Assembly: GCA_020633675.1 (NCBI GenBank)
Contig: JACKDE010000004.1
Coordinates: 496,001 to 560,000, forward strand
DNA from: Deferribacteres bacterium
GTDB taxonomy: Bacteria > Zhuqueibacterota > Zhuqueibacteria > Zhuqueibacterales > Geothermadaptataceae
Length of the DNA: 64,000 nt
Direction of reading: 5' to 3'
Shown: piece by piece, positions 61,719 to 64,000 of the stretch
Layout: every line of letters begins with the position of its first letter
Numbering within the stretch: the first letter of the stretch is position 1
Position numbers and translations under genes: made by a program
Notes under the pieces: model-generated
Database searches by the model: none
The model's input: the letters and a program-made list of their open reading frames with translations, nothing else
What the model was told of the DNA's origin: nothing

Positions 61719-64000
61719 ATGAAATGCTATCGAGCCTTGATTTGCTTGCTATTTTTAGTATCTGCCTGCAATCCCGACTTTCTCTTGCCGCAGCAATTTG
61801 GCAAAAACCATGTGCAATATACCCATTTCAAAAGCTATTATTTGCAAAGCCAGCATTTCGATATCTACTTCACGGAAAATGGCAGGACATTAGCCGAATT
61901 TGCAGCGGAGGCAGCGGAAGACGCCTACCATCAACTTCGCGACAACTTCAATTTCGAACTAACGGACCGCATCACGATCATCGTTTACAACAGCCATAAT
62001 GATTTTGAGCAAACCAATGTGGTTTTGGCTCCAGGCGAAGAATCAGTTGGTGGTTTTACCGAGTTTTACAAAAACCGAATCGTGGTGCCATTTGAGGGTG
62101 AGTGGGAAAAATTCCGTCATGTAATCCACCATGAGTTGACGCACGCTGTTATGCTGCAAATGATGTACGGCTCGGGCTTTCAGGCAATCATAGCAGGACT
62201 GATGCAATTTCAATTGCCGCTATGGTTCATCGAAGGCATGGCAGAATATCAAAGCCGGGGCTGGGATATCGAAAGTGACGATTTTATGCGCGATGCTGCG
62301 CTCAATGGCTACCTGCCAGCTCTCCCCTATCTCAACGGCTTTTTTGCTTACAAAGGTGGTCAATCGGTGTTCCGCTTTATCGCACAGACCTACGGCCGGG
62401 AGCGTATTGCAGACTTGCTCAACAAAATCCGCTTCGCGCGTAACCTCGATGCCGGCTTGCTGCAATCCATTGGGCTCGATGTACAAGGCCTGAATGCTGC
62501 CTGGCATAAATATCTCAAAAAAACCTACTGGCCGGATATCGCCAGCCACAAAGAACCGGCTGAGTTTGCCAGGCAACTGACCGACCACAGGCGCGAAGGT
62601 CATTCTATCAATAACAGCCCGGCTTTTTCGCCGGATGGCAGGCGCATCGCCTATCTTTCGGACCGATCAGACTATTTTGACATTTATGTGGCAGATGTCG
62701 ACGATCCGCAATCAGCGGAGCGCCTTATCGCCGGCCAGCAATCTGGTAAGCTGGAAGAATTGCACTGGCTGCGCCCCTGCATTTCATGGTCACCAAACGG
62801 TCAGCTTTTGGTCTTTGCAGCCAAGGCAGGGCAGCGCGACGTGCTGCACATTGTCGACGTTGGCAAGAAAAAAATCGTGCGCACGCTCAAATTTTCACTC
62901 GATGGCGCATTCAGCCCCAGTTGGTCGCCGGGCGGTGACGTCATCGCGTTTTGCGGCATATTGCATGGCCAGTCGGATATTTATGAGGTCGAAATCGAAT
63001 CCGGCAGCTTGCGGCAGCTGACAAATGACATTTTCAGCGACATCGAGCCCAGCTATTCACCAGATGGATCGCGGCTTGCTTTTGTCAGTGACCGTGGCGA
63101 TCACTTGAACACAGAAAGGCTGCCGGACGACTTTGCGATCCATCATTACGACTATCACAACTACGACGTCTATATTTTGCAAACCGGTGCCAGGAACGAC
63201 CTGCCAATCAGCCGGATAACCGACACGCCATTTTGGGAGAAGTCACCGGTCTTTTCGCCTGATGGTCAGAAGCTCGCATTTGCCAGCGATCGCAGCGGTA
63301 TCTTCAACATTTATGTTCAAAAGCCGGGTGACAGTTCGGCAATCGCAACAACCAATCTTGTTAGCAGCGCCGGACATCTCTCATGGTCTCGTGCCGGCGA
63401 CAAGCTGGCCTTTGCTGCTTTTAGCAATGCCGGCTACGATCTGTTTGTCCTCGACCAATTTAGCCATCGCGATATCGACCAGCTTGTTCCGAAGACCAGC
63501 CAGTTCATCTCCAGTCTAAAAATCCGCCGAAGCGAAAATACCATTCGTTCCGATTGGATCAATGTTCGCGAAGATCGCATGGAGGGCCGGTTTGGAAGGT
63601 ATTTTCTGCGGGCACATTTAGGAGACGAGTACCGTGATCCCGAAACGGAAAGCTGGGCCTTTCTCGAAAACAAAAAAATCAAAGACGACAACGGCGATTT
63701 CAAAATCAATCAATACAAGCCCCGCTTCTCGCCGGACTTTGCTTTTGGCACGGCTGTCTATAGCCAGCTTTGGGGTGTTCAGGGTGCTGGACAAATCGCG
63801 CTTTCCGACGTCTTTGGCAATCATCGTCTGCTCTTTTTTACCAACTTGTACTATGACTTTGGGAGTTCAGATTACCTGTTGAATTACCTCTACCTGCCGC
63901 GTCGCATCGATCTTGGTATTGGGGCATTTCATCAGGCGTTTTTCTTTAATTCGCGCAATGAAGGCTTAATGCGCGACCGCTACTTTGGACTCAACACCTA
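61719..64000 (+). CDS. Lipoprotein: zinc peptidase plus PD40 propeller (partial, runs off window)
   Basis: The reading frame is open from the ATG to the window end (760 codons seen). The signal sequence has a lipobox (LVSAC, Cys17). A gluzincin-type peptidase domain follows (about 25-280), with HELTH at 138-142 and the likely third zinc ligand Glu172 in WFIEGMAEY. Then come about six PD40/TolB-like blades (about 305-560; repeated SPDG..(L/I)AF/Y.SDR). The last visible part (FGTAVYSQLWGVQGAGQIAL, LFFTNLYYDFG) looks like the start of an outer-membrane beta-barrel. GGAG lies seven bases before the ATG. Role unknown; surface proteolysis or envelope assembly are possible. Confidence 0.87.
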   Translation, partial: MKCYRALICLLFLVSACNPDFLLPQQFGKNHVQYTHFKSYYLQSQHFDIYFTENGRTLAEFAAEAAEDAYHQLRDNFNFELTDRITIIVYNSHNDFEQTNVVLAPGEESVGGFTEFYKNRIVVPFEGEWEKFRHVIHHELTHAVMLQMMYGSGFQAIIAGLMQFQLPLWFIEGMAEYQSRGWDIESDDFMRDAALNGYLPALPYLNGFFAYKGGQSVFRFIAQTYGRERIADLLNKIRFARNLDAGLLQSIGLDVQGLNAAWHKYLKKTYWPDIASHKEPAEFARQLTDHRREGHSINNSPAFSPDGRRIAYLSDRSDYFDIYVADVDDPQSAERLIAGQQSGKLEELHWLRPCISWSPNGQLLVFAAKAGQRDVLHIVDVGKKKIVRTLKFSLDGAFSPSWSPGGDVIAFCGILHGQSDIYEVEIESGSLRQLTNDIFSDIEPSYSPDGSRLAFVSDRGDHLNTERLPDDFAIHHYDYHNYDVYILQTGARNDLPISRITDTPFWEKSPVFSPDGQKLAFASDRSGIFNIYVQKPGDSSAIATTNLVSSAGHLSWSRAGDKLAFAAFSNAGYDLFVLDQFSHRDIDQLVPKTSQFISSLKIRRSENTIRSDWINVREDRMEGRFGRYFLRAHLGDEYRDPETESWAFLENKKIKDDNGDFKINQYKPRFSPDFAFGTAVYSQLWGVQGAGQIALSDVFGNHRLLFFTNLYYDFGSSDYLLNYLYLPRRIDLGIGAFHQAFFFNSRNEGLMRDRYFGLNT

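Overview
The window looks like chromosomal DNA of a Gram-negative bacterium of the FCB superphylum, most like Calditrichota, KSB1 or Ignavibacteria. Three secreted proteins end in the Por/T9SS-type C-terminal module with the NYPNPFN signature, TonB-dependent and TolC-type outer-membrane proteins are present, and multihaem cytochromes are abundant. The phylum is an inference from family content; no rRNA gene is present. No CRISPR array, prophage or intact insertion sequence was seen.

Positions 1-8612 read entirely leftward. A proteostasis block (tig, clpP, clpX, lon) lies downstream of a tRNA-Leu(UAG), which has its own near-consensus promoter and terminator. Before these come a metallophosphoesterase and a roadblock-MglA-roadblock GTPase set. 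Positions 8613-9558 hold no convincing gene but are full of RNA-like structure: hairpins, a leftward multi-hairpin segment ending in an intrinsic terminator, and a short rightward promoter-terminator unit ahead of a DUF6122 membrane protein gene. A CopA copper ATPase follows. Then come a decayed gene end, a large inverted repeat, and a Ser/Thr kinase with a TPR sensor region. The kinase is divergent from a 2130-residue secreted multidomain protein, which is followed by a small secreted protein built from the same module.

Positions 23.4-34.5 kb carry folC, a TonB-dependent receptor, a receiver-domain protein, a TIGR03546/TIGR03545 pair, a GAF-like protein, a DUF4010/MgtC-type membrane protein, and a small redox set: an OsmC peroxidase, a DUF1858 protein and a MerR regulator with an eight-cysteine tail. 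From 34.7 to 46.3 kb there is a TetR-controlled heavy-metal RND efflux system (TolC, adaptor, CzcA-like pump), a duplicated-domain periplasmic protein, cytochrome bd oxidase (cydAB), a ferritin-like protein and a short-chain dehydrogenase. Together these suggest metal and oxidative stress defence.

From 46.4 kb come a pentahaem cytochrome with a T9SS tail, an esterase, a class II amidotransferase, a cation diffusion facilitator, a CoA-binding protein, peptidase E, a serpin lipoprotein and a YbaK-type deacylase. The most striking block is 55.0-61.5 kb, a multihaem electron-transfer cluster: an 11-haem c-type cytochrome with a separate cytochrome b, a paralogous 19-haem c-type domain fused to a cytochrome b, and a NapC/NirT-like seven-haem membrane cytochrome. 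The likely role is moving electrons between the quinone pool and the periplasm or outside; direction and substrate cannot be read from the sequence. The window ends inside a lipoprotein gene combining a zinc metallopeptidase domain, a PD40 beta-propeller and a probable beta-barrel start.
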